Source: Clostridia bacterium | GTDB taxonomy: Bacteria; Bacillota; Clostridia; Oscillospirales; Acutalibacteraceae | Length of the DNA stretch: 5,882 nt | NCBI GenBank assembly: GCA_017559885.1 | Contig: JAFYQN010000021.1 | Span: 1-5,882, forward strand | Direction of reading: 5' to 3' | In this document: one piece after another, positions 4,735 to 5,882 of the stretch | Layout of the letters: each line of letters opens with the position of its first letter | Numbering within the stretch: position 1 is the first letter of the stretch | Notes under the pieces: model-generated | The model's database searches: none | Told to the model about the DNA's origin: nothing | What the model saw: only the letters and a program-made list of their open reading frames with translations | Made by a program: the position numbers and the translations under genes

Positions 4735-5882
4735 TTAATTGTTTATAGATTCAATAGCTTCCTTTAAATCTTCGTAATGCAGAGATGTTTCAAAAATATG
4801 GGTTATAATTCCGTTTTCGTCAATTATTACAGTATACGGATATGCATTGCTACCGCCAAGATTTAAATAATACTCACCGCTAAACGCCTTTTCGTCTTCC
4901 GAAATATCGTTAGCAAATATTATGTTACTATCGGGATAATGTTCTTTTATGTATCCACTTGCAGTTTCTCTACCCGAATATGAATGTATTGCAACAACGT
5001 TTACAGTGTCTTTATAATCGGTTGCAATCTTGTCAAAATCGGGAAGCTCGCTAACACAAGGTGTGCACCACGTTCCCCAGAAATTTATAACGGTAATTTT
5101 GTTTGTTTTAGTAGGATTAATTGTTTCACTGCTTATACCATCGGGTGTTACTATTGGAAGTTTAGCTTCATAACAAATATCACCTATTTCAGTGCCGTAC
5201 TTAAACTTGTTACTACTTTCATTCCAGTAACATCCAATAGACGTTATAAGTAAAGCGCACATTAAAATCGTTGTTATAATTCTTGTGACAATTTTCATTT
5301 TTTTGTGTCTTTCATCATTTTGTAAATTTGGTTTGTTTTTTGTAAGTTTCCATCTAATTGCGTCTGTTGGACATACGTTAATACATTCGCCGCAGTTAAT
5401 GCATTCCGCGTCACCAACGTTTTTAATATCTAATTTACATTTGTTTACACACAACCCACAGTTGGTGCATTTGTGATTATCTACCTTTACACCAAAAAAT
5501 GAAATTTTATTAAATAATCCATATAATGCGCCAAGCGGACAGATAAATCTGCAAAACATTCTAAAAATAAATACGCAAGCAACCACTGTACTTACAAGCA
5601 ATAAAAATTTCCACGTAAACAATGGACCAAGCATTGCAAAATAACCGTTGTTTACTTGGTTGGAAAGAATAGAAATACCGCCTTCAAGTGTTCCTGCGGG
5701 GCAAATATATTTACAAAATGCAGGAAGAGGGGTATCTTTGAACGCATAGGTAATGGGAACAATAAAAACAAAGAAAACTAAAATTATGTATTTAAAATAT
5801 GAAAGAATTTTTGTTATTGCGTTTTTCTTAAGTTTAGGCGTTTTGATTTTGTATAGAAGTTCTTGTATTAAACCAAAGGGAC
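4735..5882 (-). CDS. NapH-like 4Fe-4S membrane protein fused to a TlpA-type thioredoxin domain (5' end outside window)
   Basis: The frame stays open from the stop at 4735-4737 to the window edge: 381 full codons. The ATG at 5634 is only internal Met83. Numbering from the first full codon (PFGLIQELL): a membrane segment at about 31-47; CKYICPAG (Cys56/60); a second membrane segment at about 91-107; CRFICPLG (Cys110/114); two ferredoxin motifs, Cys138/141/144/148 and Cys160/163/166/170; a basic stretch (RHKKMK); a hydrophobic segment at about 200-216 ending in the lipobox-like SIGC; and a TlpA domain with WCTPC (Cys272/275) and cis-Pro348 in AYPYT. NapH-type proteins pass electrons between quinol or ferredoxin partners and membrane-facing enzymes. 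Here the basic side before the last membrane segment puts the clusters in the cytoplasm and the thioredoxin outside. It could therefore be a transmembrane thiol reductase that replaces CcdA/DsbD (inference). The upstream 'gt' would complete a Cys codon (CPFG) if preceded by t. It converges on the surface-protein operon. Confidence 0.92.
   Translation of the reverse strand, partial: PFGLIQELLYKIKTPKLKKNAITKILSYFKYIILVFFVFIVPITYAFKDTPLPAFCKYICPAGTLEGGISILSNQVNNGYFAMLGPLFTWKFLLLVSTVVACVFIFRMFCRFICPLGALYGLFNKISFFGVKVDNHKCTNCGLCVNKCKLDIKNVGDAECINCGECINVCPTDAIRWKLTKNKPNLQNDERHKKMKIVTRIITTILMCALLITSIGCYWNESSNKFKYGTEIGDICYEAKLPIVTPDGISSETINPTKTNKITVINFWGTWCTPCVSELPDFDKIATDYKDTVNVVAIHSYSGRETASGYIKEHYPDSNIIFANDISEDEKAFSGEYYLNLGGSNAYPYTVIIDENGIITHIFETSLHYEDLKEAIESINN
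5245..5298 (-). other. Internal lipoprotein-signal-like segment inside the ferredoxin-thioredoxin fusion
   Basis: Starting at the internal ATG 5298-5296, the sequence reads MKIVTRIITTILMCALLITS then IGC. This is a complete lipoprotein leader (basic n-region, hydrophobic core, SIGC lipobox) lying in frame within the larger protein. There is no stop between the ferredoxin part and this point, so it acts at least as a transmembrane linker. It may be the remnant of a formerly separate TlpA lipoprotein gene, or an internal start. The only upstream SD-like bases are GAAAG about 9 bases before the ATG, which is weak. Confidence 0.55.

Noticed and set aside
4984..5476. Plus-strand frames at 4984-5253 and 5285-5476
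   Set aside because: Both are antisense to the ferredoxin-thioredoxin gene, whose Cys motifs and thioredoxin motif prove the minus strand is the coding one.

Overview
The window looks like an accessory stretch of a low-GC, single-membrane anaerobe, most likely an uncultured gut-type Clostridia (Oscillospirales/Lachnospirales-like). The reasons are AT-rich DNA and codon use, purine-rich ribosome binding sites, four lipoproteins with Gram-positive-style lipoboxes, a C-terminal sortase-type (A)PATGD signal, and a NapH-like ferredoxin joined to a TlpA thioredoxin, a combination I associate with gut Clostridia. The taxonomy is inference only.

Left block (1-4683, + strand): six tightly packed co-directional genes with gaps of 5 to 26 bases, probably one operon that begins upstream of the window. 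They are: (1) the C-terminal 105 residues of an exported-type protein; (2) a 408-residue lipoprotein with an Ig-like domain, a beta-sandwich domain and a conserved C-terminal module; (3) a TlpA/ResA-like thioredoxin lipoprotein with a CGPC active site; (4) a 129-residue lipoprotein carrying one Ig-like/CnaB-like domain; (5) a 316-residue lipoprotein with a long Ser/Thr/acidic stalk and two beta-sandwich domains; (6) a 374-residue secreted protein homologous to gene 2 but with a signal-peptidase-I-type leader and a C-terminal APATGD cell-wall-sorting-like signal. Genes 1, 2 and 6 end in related modules (pattern WLxxCYY or similar), so the operon encodes a paralogous set presented on the surface by different anchors.

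Middle (4684-4734): a 51-base convergent intergenic region filled by a strong hairpin with T-tracts on both strands, a bidirectional terminator.

Right block (4735-5882, - strand): one continuous reading frame that runs off the window. It is a NapH-like polytopic Fe-S membrane protein with two CxxxCP motifs and two [4Fe-4S] ferredoxin motifs, joined in frame through a transmembrane/lipobox-like segment to a TlpA-type thioredoxin with WCTPC. The ATG at 5634 is only an internal Met; 82 more in-frame codons lie upstream within the window.

Taken together, the locus suggests an extracytoplasmic thiol-redox set linked to cysteine-containing surface proteins. The fusion protein could carry electrons from cytoplasmic ferredoxin-type clusters across the membrane to an external thioredoxin, and the two thioredoxins could act on the Cys-bearing lipoproteins. 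That functional link is a hypothesis from domain content and proximity. No RNA genes, CRISPR, insertion sequences or origins were seen.
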